Positions 1 through 9,115 of a stretch of 64,000 bases of DNA are shown here, piece after piece. Source of the DNA: Pseudoalteromonas sp. Scap06 (GTDB lineage Bacteria; Pseudomonadota; Gammaproteobacteria; Enterobacterales; Alteromonadaceae); contig NZ_CP041331.1 in the NCBI RefSeq assembly GCF_013394165.1, positions 496,001-560,000 of the forward strand, in the 5' to 3' direction. Positions within the stretch are counted from its first letter, which is position 1. The number at the start of each line of letters is the position of its first letter. The notes beneath the pieces were generated by a model. It did no database searches. It was not told where the DNA came from and saw only the letters and a program-made list of their open reading frames with translations. A program made the translations under genes and the position numbers.

Positions 1-731
1 TAGGTTTAACTGAGCCAAGCATTATAGCGGCAGAGCCACCCAATCCGATTGTAAATGAACTGGTTATTTTACCCGATATTGAAAAACGTCTTGAGGCATT
101 TATTCGTACCGCACATGCCATTATAATTTTTCCAGGTGGCGCAGGTACAGCCGAAGAGTTGCTATATTTATTAGGTATTTTGTTACACCCCGAAAACGAA
201 AAGCAATGTTTACCGGTTATTTTAACTGGCCCTAAACACAGCAAAGCTTACTTTGAAGAGCTTTGTAAGTTTATTCAAATGACTTTAGGCGATGCCGCAC
301 TGAGTAAATTTGAAGTGATTATTGATGATCCTCAATTAGTTAGCCAAAAGCTTAAATCGGCTATGAGCGGAGTTCGCGAATATCGTAAAAGCCAAGGCGA
401 TGCTTATTACTTTAATTGGACGTTGAAAATAGAAAATGATTTTCAGCAGCCTTTTTACCCAACTCATGAAGCCATGGCGTCACTTGATTTACATCTTGAT
501 CAGCCCAAACAACAGCTTGCAGCTAATTTACGCCGTGCGTTTTCGGGAATTGTTGCAGGTAATGTGAAAGAAGAAGGCTTAAATGTAATTAACGAGCATG
601 GCCCCTATGTACTAAGTGGTGAGCCTGATTTAATGAAAGCAATGGACAAACTTTTACAAGCGTTTGTAGAACAAGGTAGAATGAAACTTCCCGGAAGTAA
701 GTATATCCCTTGTTATACAATAAAAGCGTGA
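1..731 (+). CDS. ppnN: Pyrimidine/purine nucleotide 5'-monophosphate nucleosidase PpnN, 3' part
   Basis: The gene is cut by the window edge; the first full codon is at position 3 and the C-terminal 242 residues are present. PpnN splits nucleoside 5'-monophosphates into a free base and ribose 5-phosphate; in E. coli (YgdH) it is a (p)ppGpp-binding enzyme of about 454 residues. The sequence shows the lysine-decarboxylase-like (LOG) signature [15 protein letters not shown] followed by a long C-terminal domain as in PpnN, which separates it from short LOG proteins. It stops nine bases before xni, matching the ygdH-ygdG order of enterobacteria. The promoter and N-terminus are outside the window. 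Confidence 0.9.
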   Translation, partial: GLTEPSIIAAEPPNPIVNELVILPDIEKRLEAFIRTAHAIIIFPGGAGTAEELLYLLGILLHPENEKQCLPVILTGPKHSKAYFEELCKFIQMTLGDAALSKFEVIIDDPQLVSQKLKSAMSGVREYRKSQGDAYYFNWTLKIENDFQQPFYPTHEAMASLDLHLDQPKQQLAANLRRAFSGIVAGNVKEEGLNVINEHGPYVLSGEPDLMKAMDKLLQAFVEQGRMKLPGSKYIPCYTIKA

Positions 732-739
732 GTTTATAA

Positions 740-1513
740 TTGAATCCCCATTTACTCCTTATTGATGCGCTTAATTTAATTAGGCGCATTTATGCTGTTG
801 ATGCAAACCAAAGCCATCATAGCGACGAACACATGTTAAAAGCATGCTGTGCCCGAGTTGCACATGCATGCAAAAAGCTTTTAACAACCACCAATGCAAC
901 CCATGCAATAGCCGTTTTTGATGGTGACAAAAGCTGGCGTTACCACTTTTATAAAGACTACAAACATTCGCGTGCTCCTATGCCAGAGACTCTAAAAAGC
1001 GCGTTACCTCATTTTAAAGCGGCCATTGAAGAAACCGGTATTGTGGTATTTGAACCGACTAACGATGAAGCCGACGATATTATTGCGACTTTAGCGCATA
1101 AAGCCGCTAATAATCAGATAAACAACACCATTGTCTCTACGGATAAAGGATTTTTACCTCATTTGAATGAGCATATTGAAGTATACGATTACTTTAAAAA
1201 GCAGCACCTGAATAAAGAACATATTGAAGAGCGCTTTGCTGTCGCTCAACATAAACTCATCGACTTTTGGGCACTCGCAGGCGATAAAACCAATGACATT
1301 CCGGGTGTGAAAGGTATTGGTGTTAAATCTGCGCAGCAATTGGTTAATCAATATAGCTCTATTGAAGAAGCGTTAAAGGATGAATCGTTAAACGCGCGGT
1401 TACAAAAAAAGCTGAATGAAGATATGGATATGTTTATTATTTCTAAGCAGTTGGTGAGTTTGCGTACAGATATCCATTTAGGCTTTAGTTTAAAGCAGTT
1501 AAGGCTTAATTAG
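740..1513 (+). CDS. xni: Flap endonuclease Xni (ExoIX, YgdG)
   Basis: A 257-residue protein homologous to the 5'-nuclease (FEN) domain of DNA polymerase I but standing alone, as Xni does. Visible motifs are the N-terminal LLIDALNLIRR, the acidic segment TNDEADDIIATLA near residue 113, STDKGF near 137, and the H3TH segment DKTNDIPGVKGIGVKSA near 185-200. The family acts on flapped DNA; the E. coli protein lacks some metal ligands of Pol I-type FENs. The first codon is TTG at 740, eight bases after the ppnN stop, with only a weak ribosome binding site, so translation is probably coupled to ppnN. Confidence 0.9.
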   Translation: MNPHLLLIDALNLIRRIYAVDANQSHHSDEHMLKACCARVAHACKKLLTTTNATHAIAVFDGDKSWRYHFYKDYKHSRAPMPETLKSALPHFKAAIEETGIVVFEPTNDEADDIIATLAHKAANNQINNTIVSTDKGFLPHLNEHIEVYDYFKKQHLNKEHIEERFAVAQHKLIDFWALAGDKTNDIPGVKGIGVKSAQQLVNQYSSIEEALKDESLNARLQKKLNEDMDMFIISKQLVSLRTDIHLGFSLKQLRLN

Positions 1514-1582
1514 TCGCAAGTTAATAGCACTGCACTTTAGCAGTACGTATACTAGTAATAGGTGTTTTGATCTGGGTTGGCA

Positions 1583-1978
1583 ATGTTTAAAAAGTTTTTT
1601 AGGTATTTAATATTAGGATTAGGTTTATATGCACTAATAGCCACGACGGTTATTATGTTTTATAAAGACGATCCACAAGCTATGATTTGGCAAGATAGAG
1701 AAGCTTTTAATAAACGCTATATAGAGAAATTGCGCTTGGAAGATACCTTTACGCTAAATAATGTGCTTGAATACTTAGGTAGTCCAGATTTAACCTATGC
1801 TAAACGTGATGGCGAGCAAGTATGGCAAGTAATTTTTTATCGCACCCAACATAAAACCTCTGACGGCATCACCACCATGGATGAATGTACTGGGTTGCTA
1901 TTTAAAAATGGCCAACTAATAATGTGGGGCCCAAGTGCTTATGAAAAATACCTTGAGCATAATGACGGGAAAACTTAA
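1583..1978 (+). CDS. DUF3192 family protein, membrane-anchored
   Basis: A protein of 131 residues with one N-terminal hydrophobic segment (about residues 5-24) followed by a small soluble domain. The soluble part carries QDREAFNKRYIEKL, VLEYLGSPDLTY and a DECTGLLFKNGQL stretch, which I recognise as the DUF3192 pattern of marine gammaproteobacteria. The fold resembles small SmpA/BamE-like envelope domains, but that is only an impression. I take ATG 1583 as the start; an in-frame TTG lies six bases upstream at 1577. Its stop overlaps the start of the next gene by one base (TAATG), so the two are co-translated. No function is known to me. Confidence 0.7.
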   Translation: MFKKFFRYLILGLGLYALIATTVIMFYKDDPQAMIWQDREAFNKRYIEKLRLEDTFTLNNVLEYLGSPDLTYAKRDGEQVWQVIFYRTQHKTSDGITTMDECTGLLFKNGQLIMWGPSAYEKYLEHNDGKT

Positions 1979-3660
1979 TGGAAGCTCCACTGTCGGGTAA
2001 ACTAAAAAAACTACTCGAAAGCACACAATTGCTTTTAAGCTCCCATAACAACAAAAGTCAGTGGCATACCTTTTACCCTCTTGTGTGTAAACTATCAGAG
2101 CAATACGCAGCGTTATACAAACAAAACCCAGCGGCCTTACAAACTCAGTTAAATCTATATAAAACACAATATAGTTACGCAACCAATTTAGTCGTTAATC
2201 AGTGTGTATTAACCTGTGCTTTGTGTAGTAGCCAAAACTACGACAACGATTTAACCGAGCTTTATATTAGTGCTTCACTGGTTGAGCACCTTTGTGTTGC
2301 TAAGCAATTAAATAAGCTAGCTCAACAGCAAGCGTTTAACGAAGCCGATAAAAAAATATGGTCGTTACGCCATAAGCTTGCTGCCAAAGTACTATTAACG
2401 GCTAAGCAACCTGCACATAAAATTGCCCATATTTTGGCTAAACTCAGCAAATACAAACATGCATTATTAGATACACCTAAAATTATGCTTTACGATGGTG
2501 CTAGTGTGGTGGTTGCTTTAGCGAATATACTAGCGCTTAACGTTACTTGTAATACAAAGCAACAGCACATAAATTTTTATAAAGCGGTCGCTGATTTATA
2601 TATAAGAACCCCTAACTCATTTGCACAAGCGTTATTAAAAGCGTTAGTCGCTCATATAGGACAATATATACCAGGCAGCCAAGTTGTTTATGCCGACCAA
2701 GCTATGGTTTATTTAGCCACTGATACACAAGGCCGACACATTATAGTTAATAACGCCAATACTAAAATGGCATGGTATCGTATTAAAGCGTCCTTAGTGG
2801 ATGACTCAAAAGCATGGGAATGCAACGATAATCGCTTATTTTTTAAAGTATGGGACAGTGAACATCTTAATATCCCGCATAATAATCACTCTGCACAAAC
2901 GCCTTTGTATCAGTTAGTAAAACAAATAAAAACGCAAAAAGAATACAGTTTTAAAGCTTTAAACACCTTACTTACTCCCTACCCTGATGTTGTAAGGTCA
3001 GTATGCTTAGCAGTAAAGCACTACAATAAAGAGCGATTAGCCGCTAAAGATTTAAGGCACAGCTTATCTATGGTGGGTTACGATAAAGCACCCGCTATTA
3101 TTCAAGGGGTCGTGTTTGAACAATTAGTAAATAGCATTGCTCATCCTCTACATGCTTTTTTATACACCCGTATTAGCTGTTTAGTAAATATATTAGAGCT
3201 ATTAGTTAAATATAATCCTAGCGTTCAAAGTGAGCGTATTAGCTTAAGCTTATATGCCTATTTATATTATGTACTGATACATTACAGCCCTGATGTTTCA
3301 AGAAAAATCACCATAGATCAAACACCGAATAAAGCTCTTGATACACCGTTTAGTACATTTTTTGGTATAAACAACATAGATGGTTCTCATTTAAACAGTG
3401 AGCTTAATGAATTACTTAGTGGCGACCCATGGGCATCGGCTTTATTAAAAGCTGAGCAACTCCCTAAAAAGCAGCTTGATGATGCTAGTCAATTATGGGC
3501 AGCATTGAAAGTTGTGGCGCAGCGTATATTAAAACCCAACCAGCCATTAACAGCGTGGCAACAACAAACATTGAATCAACAACTTCGTCGCCATGGCTGG
3601 CAAACTGAGGAAGATTTTAATCAATCACTGCTGCGCTTAGGGTTACATAATAGTATTTAG
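1978..3660 (+). CDS. Hypothetical 560-residue protein with weak HDOD-like region
   Basis: I do not recognise this protein with certainty. It is 560 residues, helical and Leu/Ala/Gln/Asn-rich, has no signal peptide or membrane segment, and is probably cytoplasmic. Residues about 320-420 (for example LLTPYPDVVRSVCLAVKHYN and DLRHSLSMVGYDKAPAI) have the rhythm of an HDOD domain, where a run of helices ends in a 'L..A...LG...' segment, but the match is weak and no HD dyad is visible. The start ATG overlaps the TAA of the DUF3192 gene, so they form one transcription unit. No terminator follows before the isocitrate dehydrogenase promoter region. Confidence 0.75.
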   Translation: MEAPLSGKLKKLLESTQLLLSSHNNKSQWHTFYPLVCKLSEQYAALYKQNPAALQTQLNLYKTQYSYATNLVVNQCVLTCALCSSQNYDNDLTELYISASLVEHLCVAKQLNKLAQQQAFNEADKKIWSLRHKLAAKVLLTAKQPAHKIAHILAKLSKYKHALLDTPKIMLYDGASVVVALANILALNVTCNTKQQHINFYKAVADLYIRTPNSFAQALLKALVAHIGQYIPGSQVVYADQAMVYLATDTQGRHIIVNNANTKMAWYRIKASLVDDSKAWECNDNRLFFKVWDSEHLNIPHNNHSAQTPLYQLVKQIKTQKEYSFKALNTLLTPYPDVVRSVCLAVKHYNKERLAAKDLRHSLSMVGYDKAPAIIQGVVFEQLVNSIAHPLHAFLYTRISCLVNILELLVKYNPSVQSERISLSLYAYLYYVLIHYSPDVSRKITIDQTPNKALDTPFSTFFGINNIDGSHLNSELNELLSGDPWASALLKAEQLPKKQLDDASQLWAALKVVAQRILKPNQPLTAWQQQTLNQQLRRHGWQTEEDFNQSLLRLGLHNSI

Positions 3661-3839
3661 CTGACTTATTATCACTATAATTTAAAGTTATACCCTGTAT
3701 TCATACTATAAACTGGCAAAATGAGTGATATATTGGTATAAATGCCGGCTTAAATTTAGCACCCCTGTCATATAAGTAGTCTAAACTCTGAAAGTGTTTA
3801 TTATTTATATGTGTATCCAAATCTTTAAAGGAAAAGTTC

Positions 3840-4847
3840 ATGGCCAAACAAACCATAACAGTGATCAAAGGCGACGGCATCGGCCCAAGCATTATCGACT
3901 CAGCACTTGAAATACTAAAAGCCGCAGGATGCGATTTTGATTATGAATTTGTTGACGCTGGCCTAGCTGCGCTTGAAAAAACAGGCGAGTTGCTTCCACA
4001 AGAAACAATTGACACAATTGCTAAAAATAAAATTACCTTAAAAGGTCCACTAACCACGCCTGTGGGCGAAGGTTTTACATCAATCAACGTAACACTTCGT
4101 AAGCAATTTGGTTTATACGCTAATGTACGCCCGGTTAAATCGTTTGCCGGTACTAAAGCACGTTACGACGATATTGATATCATCACTATTCGTGAAAACA
4201 CACAAGGCATGTATTCAGGTGCAGGCCAAGTTGTATCAGAAGATGGGACTGAAGCTGAAGCAAAATCAGTGATCACTCGCGAAGGCGCAGAAAAAATTGT
4301 TACATTCGCATACGAACTTGCTGTGCGTGAAGGCCGTAAAAAAGTGACCGCTGTACATAAAGCAAATATTTTAAAATCAACCTCTGGGTTATTCTTAAAA
4401 GTAGCGCGTGAAGTAGCTGAGCGTTACCCAGAAATTGAATCAACTGAAATGATTGTTGATGCAACATGTATGAAGCTTGTAATGACCCCTGAAGAGTTTG
4501 ACGTTGTCGTTACAACTAACTTATTCGGCGATATCTTATCTGACTTATGTGCGGGCTTAGTTGGCGGTTTAGGCATGGCGCCTGGTGCAAACATTGGCGA
4601 AGATGCTGCTATTTTTGAAGCTGTTCACGGTAGTGCGCCGGATATTGCTGGTAAAAACCTTGCGAACCCAACGTCAGTAATTTTAGCCTCTATTCAAATG
4701 CTAGAGCATTTAAACATGGGCGATACAGCTGAGCGTATTCGTAGTGCTGTTGCTGATGTAATTAAATCAGGCGACCGTACTACTCGTGATCTAGGCGGCA
4801 GCCACGGCACTACTGATTTCACACAATCAGTAATTGACCGTCTGTAA
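3840..4847 (+). CDS. Isocitrate dehydrogenase, NAD-type (335 residues)
   Basis: Catalyses oxidative decarboxylation of isocitrate to 2-oxoglutarate in the TCA cycle. At 335 residues it belongs to the short NAD-dependent branch of the isocitrate/isopropylmalate dehydrogenase family, not to the roughly 415-residue NADP enzyme of E. coli. Visible residues are the substrate loop TSINVTLRK (80-88), R97, R118, Y125, K174, and the metal aspartates D207, D231 and D235. The cofactor loop HGSAPDIAGKN (263-273) has Asp-Ile where NADP enzymes have Lys-Tyr, which points to NAD. A homoisocitrate or tartrate dehydrogenase is less likely. A good ribosome binding site (AAAGGA, 3827-3832) fixes the start. It is a single-gene unit with its own terminator. 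Confidence 0.88.
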   Translation: MAKQTITVIKGDGIGPSIIDSALEILKAAGCDFDYEFVDAGLAALEKTGELLPQETIDTIAKNKITLKGPLTTPVGEGFTSINVTLRKQFGLYANVRPVKSFAGTKARYDDIDIITIRENTQGMYSGAGQVVSEDGTEAEAKSVITREGAEKIVTFAYELAVREGRKKVTAVHKANILKSTSGLFLKVAREVAERYPEIESTEMIVDATCMKLVMTPEEFDVVVTTNLFGDILSDLCAGLVGGLGMAPGANIGEDAAIFEAVHGSAPDIAGKNLANPTSVILASIQMLEHLNMGDTAERIRSAVADVIKSGDRTTRDLGGSHGTTDFTQSVIDRL

Positions 4848-4866
4848 TTAATACTGTTAGATTAAT

Positions 4867-4890
4867 AAGCCAGCATTAGCTGGCTTTTTT
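4867..4890 (+). terminator. Rho-independent terminator of isocitrate dehydrogenase gene
   Basis: An eight-base-pair stem AAGCCAGC / GCTGGCTT with an ATTA loop is followed by a T run. It lies 19 bases after the stop codon. Confidence 0.9.
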
Positions 4891-5060
4891 TATGTCTAAG
4901 AAATACCGTATTTATGCGTTTTTAACCACCTTCCTCAAGCCCAGCCACAACATAAAACTGCATAATATCTGCTAATAAGTAAGAAAAACTCACTAAAAAT
5001 AGACGAATAGATTAAAATGAATTAAAAAATGAAATTTTAATCTAAAAATGCAGTTTTTGG

Positions 5061-5089
5061 TTGACATAAGTACTCAAAAGCCTTAAAAA
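5061..5089 (+). promoter_or_regulatory. Sigma-70 promoter for the ilv leader and ilvIH
   Basis: A perfect -35 box TTGACA (5061-5066), a 17-base spacer and a -10-like TAAAAA (5084-5089) sit about 55 bases before the leader peptide start. Transcription would begin near 5096 and run through the leader and attenuator. The -10 matches consensus at four of six positions. Confidence 0.65.
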
Positions 5090-5145
5090 TAACCACATAC
5101 AAAAATTGTAATTTAAACAGTATTTTATTTTAAGAGCAAAACATC

Positions 5146-5217
5146 ATGAATACACAATTTCGCCTTTTAGTCTTACTCGTACTGGTCTTAGTGATAAGCC
5201 CAGCGGGGATGTATTAA
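5146..5217 (+). CDS. Branched-chain amino-acid leader peptide of the ilvIH attenuator
   Basis: A 23-codon ORF whose residues 7-17 are all Leu, Val or Ile (six Leu, four Val, one Ile), ending SPAGMY then TAA. That composition is diagnostic of transcription attenuation by charged Leu/Val/Ile tRNA, as in IlvL and IvbL of enterobacteria. It lies between a TTGACA promoter and a terminator that is followed directly by the acetolactate synthase genes. A segment GCGGGG at 5203-5208, just after the Leu/Val/Ile run, can pair with CCC(T)CGC at 5241-5247 and would act as the anti-terminator. The pairing is my inference from base complementarity. Confidence 0.88.
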   Translation: MNTQFRLLVLLVLVLVISPAGMY

Positions 5218-5236
5218 AAGGTGAAAAATGCTTTTT

Positions 5237-5268
5237 AAAACCCTCGCACTACGCGAGGGTTTTTTTTT
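5237..5268 (+). terminator. ilvIH transcription attenuator
   Basis: A stem CCCTCGC (5241-5247) / GCGAGGG (5253-5259) with an ACTAC loop, extended by A:T pairs, is followed by nine T residues. It ends about 25 bases before the ilvI start and 20 bases after the leader peptide stop, the normal position for an attenuator. Confidence 0.9.
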
Positions 5269-5293
5269 GCATATAATCAACAGAGGAATGAGG

Positions 5294-7018
5294 ATGAGTA
5301 GACAAGAATATAATGGCTCTGAATTGGTTGTTAAGTCATTAAAAGAGCTAAAGGTAAAGTATATATTTGGTTACCCCGGTGGCTCAGTATTAGATTTATA
5401 CGACGCACTTTTTCAGCAAGATGATATTGAGCACATTTTAGTACGCCATGAACAAGCGGCTACACACATGGCCGATGGCTACGCAAGAGCAACCGGTGAA
5501 GTGGGTGTTGTACTTGCTACATCCGGACCTGGTGCAACAAACTGTGTAACAGGCATAGCAACTGCGTATATGGATTCAATTCCTATGGTGGTATTATCAG
5601 GTCAAGTGCCAACAAATCTTATTGGCGATGACGCGTTTCAAGAAACCGATATTGTTGGTTGCTCTCGCCCTATTGTAAAGCATAGCTTTAATTGTAGAAG
5701 CGCGAGTGAAATTCCTAATATACTTGCCAAAGCTTTTTATATTGCCAGCACAGGACGCCCTGGTCCTGTTGTAGTAGAGCTTCCTAAAGACATGCTTAAC
5801 CCAGAACTAACTTTTGCTTACAACTTTCCAGCGGCAACTGAGCTCAGAACCTATAATCCAAATACAAAGGGTCATTCTAAACAAATTCGAAAAGCTGTTA
5901 CTGCTATTTTAGAAGCGAAGAAACTGGTTATCTACTCGGGTGGCGGTATTGTGCTTTCAAACACCTCAGAGCAACTAACTCATTTAGTCGAGTCACTTAA
6001 CGCCCCTATTACCAACACGCTTATGGGACTAGGTGGCATATCGGGCATTCACCCTAACTTTATTGGTATGTTAGGTATGCACGGTACATTAGAAGCAAAT
6101 AAAGCCATGGCCAATGCCGATGTTATTTTGGCGCTTGGCGCACGATTCGATGATCGGGTTACTAATAACGTTCAAAAATTCTGTCCTAATGCCACTATTG
6201 TACATGTAGATGTTGATCCAACCTCTATTTCTAAAACTATTAAATCTCATATTCCTGTTGTTGGCTGTTTGGCGACGGTACTTGAGCAATTACAAACTGC
6301 CATAGATAACAGTCCAATTAAAATTGATCGCAGTGCACAAGAAGATTGGTGGCGACAAGTGATCAGCTGGCGTGAACAAAAATGCCTTAGTTACAATAAT
6401 GATGGTGACAAAATTAAACCTCAAGCAGTTATCGAGGCAATATATGAAGCCACTAACGGAGATGCTTATGTTAGCTCTGATGTTGGCCAACACCAAATGT
6501 TTGCGGCGCAGTATTACCCATTTAAACACCCTCGTCAGTGGATCAATTCAGGTGGCCTAGGGACTATGGGTTTTGGATTACCTGCGGCAATGGGCGTTAA
6601 ACTGGCTTTTCCTGAAAAAGAGTCTTTATGTGTAACTGGCGACGGCTCTATTCAAATGAACATCCAAGAGCTATCAACCTGTTTACAGTATAACTTAGCA
6701 GTAAAGGTGATCTCCTTAAATAACCGCTCACTGGGTATGGTCAGACAATGGCAAGACATGATTTATGGTGGCAGACACTCTTCATCGTATATGGAGTCTT
6801 TACCTGATTTTGTAAAGCTTGTTGAAAGCTATGGCCATGTAGGGATCAGGGTAAACACCCTTGATGAATTACAACCTGCGATAGACAAAGCAATGTCGAT
6901 CACTGATAGATTAGTATTTTTAGATATTTTAGTAGACGAAAAAGAACATGTTTACCCGATGCAAATTAAGCATGGTGGCATAGACGAGATGTGGTTAAGA
7001 AAAGGAGTGAAAGCATAA
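5294..7018 (+). CDS. ilvI: Acetolactate synthase large (catalytic) subunit
   Basis: Condenses pyruvate with pyruvate or 2-oxobutyrate, the first common step of Val, Leu and Ile synthesis. The protein has 574 residues, the same length as E. coli IlvI, and is closest to it along its length. Motifs are FGYPGG, the catalytic Glu region [19 protein letters not shown], and the thiamine diphosphate signature from GDGSIQMN to SLNN. I start at ATG 5294, with a GAGGA site six bases upstream. An in-frame ATG at 5228 would place the attenuator stem inside the coding region and is rejected. The stop overlaps ilvH by one base (TAATG). Expression should respond to branched-chain amino-acid supply through the leader. 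Confidence 0.95.
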   Translation: MSRQEYNGSELVVKSLKELKVKYIFGYPGGSVLDLYDALFQQDDIEHILVRHEQAATHMADGYARATGEVGVVLATSGPGATNCVTGIATAYMDSIPMVVLSGQVPTNLIGDDAFQETDIVGCSRPIVKHSFNCRSASEIPNILAKAFYIASTGRPGPVVVELPKDMLNPELTFAYNFPAATELRTYNPNTKGHSKQIRKAVTAILEAKKLVIYSGGGIVLSNTSEQLTHLVESLNAPITNTLMGLGGISGIHPNFIGMLGMHGTLEANKAMANADVILALGARFDDRVTNNVQKFCPNATIVHVDVDPTSISKTIKSHIPVVGCLATVLEQLQTAIDNSPIKIDRSAQEDWWRQVISWREQKCLSYNNDGDKIKPQAVIEAIYEATNGDAYVSSDVGQHQMFAAQYYPFKHPRQWINSGGLGTMGFGLPAAMGVKLAFPEKESLCVTGDGSIQMNIQELSTCLQYNLAVKVISLNNRSLGMVRQWQDMIYGGRHSSSYMESLPDFVKLVESYGHVGIRVNTLDELQPAIDKAMSITDRLVFLDILVDEKEHVYPMQIKHGGIDEMWLRKGVKA

Positions 7019-7518
7019 TGCGTCGTATATTATCTATATTATTAGAGAATGAACCCGGTGCGTTATCACGTATAGTGGGGCTTTTTTCTCAACGAGCATA
7101 CAATATTGATAGCTTAACGGTGGGCACTACAGATGATGAGTCTCTTTCTCGTATTACGGTAACCACTAAAGGCGATGACAGAATTGTTGAGCAAATAACG
7201 AAGCAAGTAAACAAACTGGTCGATGTACTTAAAGTTATTGATTTAACTGAAATGAGTCACATAGAGCGCGAACTTCTGTTAGTAAAAGTCTTTGCCAAAG
7301 ATGAAGCGACTCGTGCGGCAGTTACCCGCGTTGTTGATGTATTTCAGGGGGCTATTTTAGATATGGGCCGCCAAAGTTACAGCCTTCAATTAGTAAGCAG
7401 CACCGATAAAATAGAATCGTTTTTGGATACCTTACGCCACGAAACCGACATTATAGAAGTAGTTCGCTCAGGTGCGGTCGGCATTGGGCGGGGAGATAAA
7501 GCACTTAAAGCTAAATAA
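7018..7518 (+). CDS. ilvH: Acetolactate synthase small (regulatory) subunit
   Basis: The ACT-domain subunit activates the catalytic subunit and confers feedback inhibition, usually by valine. The protein has 166 residues with the N-terminal ACT domain RRILSILLENEPGALSRI followed by FSQRAYNIDSLTVG, and a C-terminal domain with MGRQSYSLQL, the standard IlvH arrangement. The start ATG overlaps the ilvI stop and has AAAGGAG ten bases upstream (7001-7007), so translation is coupled. A terminator follows directly. Confidence 0.95.
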   Translation: MRRILSILLENEPGALSRIVGLFSQRAYNIDSLTVGTTDDESLSRITVTTKGDDRIVEQITKQVNKLVDVLKVIDLTEMSHIERELLLVKVFAKDEATRAAVTRVVDVFQGAILDMGRQSYSLQLVSSTDKIESFLDTLRHETDIIEVVRSGAVGIGRGDKALKAK

Positions 7519-7533
7519 GCGTTAAATTTAGTA

Positions 7534-7563
7534 CAAAAAAAGGGCTAAATAGCCCTTTTTTTA
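7534..7563. terminator. Bidirectional terminator between ilvH and hupB
   Basis: The stem AGGGCT / AGCCCT with an AAAT loop (7541-7556) is flanked by A and T runs on both sides, so it can end ilvH transcription from the left and hupB transcription from the right. Confidence 0.85.
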
Positions 7564-7578
7564 TTCATAAATCCCAAA

Positions 7579-7854
7579 TTATAGATTTACTTGGTCTTTA
7601 AGACCTTTACCTGGTTTAAAGCTTGGAATAGTCGCTGCTGAAATTTGGATTTCTGCACCCGTTTGTGGGTTACGACCCGTGCGTGCAGCACGTTCTTTAA
7701 CTGAAAAAGTACCAAAACCAACTAATGCAACAGAGTTGCCTTCTTTTAATGAAGAAGTTACAGCGCCTGTGAATGCGTCAAGTGCACGTGTAGCGGCTGC
7801 TTTAGAGATTTCTGCGTCAGTAGAGATTTTTTCAACTAGTTGAGCTTTGTTCAT
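7579..7854 (-). CDS. hupB: DNA-binding protein HU, beta type
   Basis: A nucleoid-associated protein that bends DNA without sequence preference. It has 91 residues, starting [10 protein letters not shown], with the HU signature [25 protein letters not shown], whose NPQTG arm tip inserts into the minor groove. It is closest to HupB. The start is the ATG at 7854, preceded by AGGAA; a longer in-frame reading from 7908 adds 18 residues unlike any HU. It is a single-gene unit, convergent with ilvIH, sharing a terminator with it. Confidence 0.93.
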   Translation of the reverse strand: MNKAQLVEKISTDAEISKAAATRALDAFTGAVTSSLKEGNSVALVGFGTFSVKERAARTGRNPQTGAEIQISAATIPSFKPGKGLKDQVNL

Positions 7855-8035
7855 TATTAGATTCCTATTCGTTATTATTTTGCCTTCGCAAATCCTATCT
7901 TTATGCATTTTCGAAGAGTTAGCAACAGCAAATTACGTTTTTTATCTAAAATACTAAAAAATTAGTAAAAATAAATAAATTAGCTGTAAAATACAGAGAG
8001 TTGGGTTAACAAAAGCTTAATTTAGGCACACTATT

Positions 8036-8051
8036 AGTGCAGTTTTGCACT
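8036..8051 (-). terminator. Short hairpin after the ECF operon
   Basis: The stem AGTGCA / TGCACT with a four-base loop lies eight bases past the last stop codon of the long minus-strand operon. There is no clear T run, so it may be a weak terminator or a 3'-end stabilising hairpin. Confidence 0.35.
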
Positions 8052-8059
8052 TTAATGGC

Positions 8060-8602
8060 TCACTGTACCTTTTCTATCACTAATGTTACTTCGCCGACTT
8101 CAACACCAAACTTGACGATAGAAGTGCGATTTATTAAACGCGTACTTGTTACTAGGTACATCCAATCGTCAAAGTTTACTTCCAATGTGCTGCCATCGTA
8201 AGGGATCTCGACATTGTAATTCCAGTGAAACACACTGCCGTCACTCTCACCGGTAGCTATTCCTAAAACATCAGAGGCTGTTCCTGTTAATGTGTTATCG
8301 TCGTTTAAGGTAATTTTCCAGATGCGTTTTTGTGTCTCACCATCATCGTAAATAAAGTCTTCTTCAATAGTGCCCTGATTACCGTTCCAAGTAGCCTTTA
8401 AGTCAACAACAAGCTTGCGGGTTAATTCACCTTTAAAGTCTTGTACAACGCCATAGGCTTTTAAATCGCCACTGAAAAAAGCCTTAAAATCGAAATTTGG
8501 CTCAGAACCCTTATAATGTTCAACACTTGGGGCTGAACAGCTGACAATAAAAAAACTAACTGCCAATACCATGGCGACTTTAACGCGTTTTAGGTTAATC
8601 AT
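8060..8602 (-). CDS. DUF3833 family lipoprotein
   Basis: A 180-residue predicted lipoprotein: the N-terminal hydrophobic segment ends FFIVSCSAP, with the cysteine as lipidation site. The mature part is a beta-rich, lipocalin-like domain (FSGDLKAYGVVQDFKGELTR and IEEDFIYDDG), the DUF3833 pattern. It is the last gene of the photo-oxidative stress operon, in the module seen elsewhere with Cfa-like and DUF1365 genes. A role in handling modified lipids in the envelope is plausible but inferred. AGGGA six bases upstream supports the start; the gap to the previous gene is one base. Confidence 0.82.
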   Translation of the reverse strand: MINLKRVKVAMVLAVSFFIVSCSAPSVEHYKGSEPNFDFKAFFSGDLKAYGVVQDFKGELTRKLVVDLKATWNGNQGTIEEDFIYDDGETQKRIWKITLNDDNTLTGTASDVLGIATGESDGSVFHWNYNVEIPYDGSTLEVNFDDWMYLVTSTRLINRTSIVKFGVEVGEVTLVIEKVQ

Positions 8603-8603
8603 A

Positions 8604-9092
8604 TTAAATCCCTAGTAGTTGATTTCTAATTGTTGGTTCTGACGTGTTTTCACTTAACCAGATAGCTAAGAAATCCTCAGCAAATGTGGCATCGTTAATA
8701 CGACCTATTTGGTTCTCATTGTGAAAAAAAGTACTGTACCCTTGCTGATCAGTCAGTAGAGTTAACGATTCACCTTTTTTAATATTTGGCCATATGGATA
8801 GTAACTTATCTGCATAGCGCTCTGAAAGTTGGGGTTTACCTAAGTGCTGCCACTGTTCATTAGTCGCTTTCACAATGTCTTTAGCGTCAAAGTCACGCAA
8901 ATAAGTTAAGGTAAATTTAACAGGAGCTTGCTTTGCTGTGTAAGTGCCAGAAGGTGTGTAAAGCGTTGCATCATAAACATCCCAAAACAGGTATTCCATG
9001 CGTGCTTCACCCACCTTGTTAAACTGAGTATCGGCATTAGCTACAGGGCTAAATAAAACATAAACCATGAGTAAATTTAGAAGCGTTTTCAT
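8604..9092 (-). CDS. Chalcone-isomerase-like periplasmic protein
   Basis: A 162-residue protein with a cleavable signal peptide (MKTLLNLLMVYVLFSPVANA). The mature domain (GEARMEYLFWDVYDATLYT, LTYLRDFDAKDIV) matches bacterial chalcone-isomerase-like proteins. In bacteria these proteins are not flavonoid enzymes; fatty-acid binding has been proposed for the fold. I start at ATG 9092, where GGAG lies six bases upstream; a TTG at 9104 is in frame but would have no site. It sits between the DUF2878 and DUF3833 genes in the stress operon. Confidence 0.82.
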   Translation of the reverse strand: MKTLLNLLMVYVLFSPVANADTQFNKVGEARMEYLFWDVYDATLYTPSGTYTAKQAPVKFTLTYLRDFDAKDIVKATNEQWQHLGKPQLSERYADKLLSIWPNIKKGESLTLLTDQQGYSTFFHNENQIGRINDATFAEDFLAIWLSENTSEPTIRNQLLGI

Positions 9093-9115
9093 CCTTATCT
9101 CCAAGCAGTATTGTG

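Noticed and set aside
5228..5293. Upstream extension of ilvI starting at ATG 5228
   Set aside because: It would put the attenuator stem and T run inside the coding region; ATG 5294 has a proper ribosome site and the IlvI length of 574 residues.
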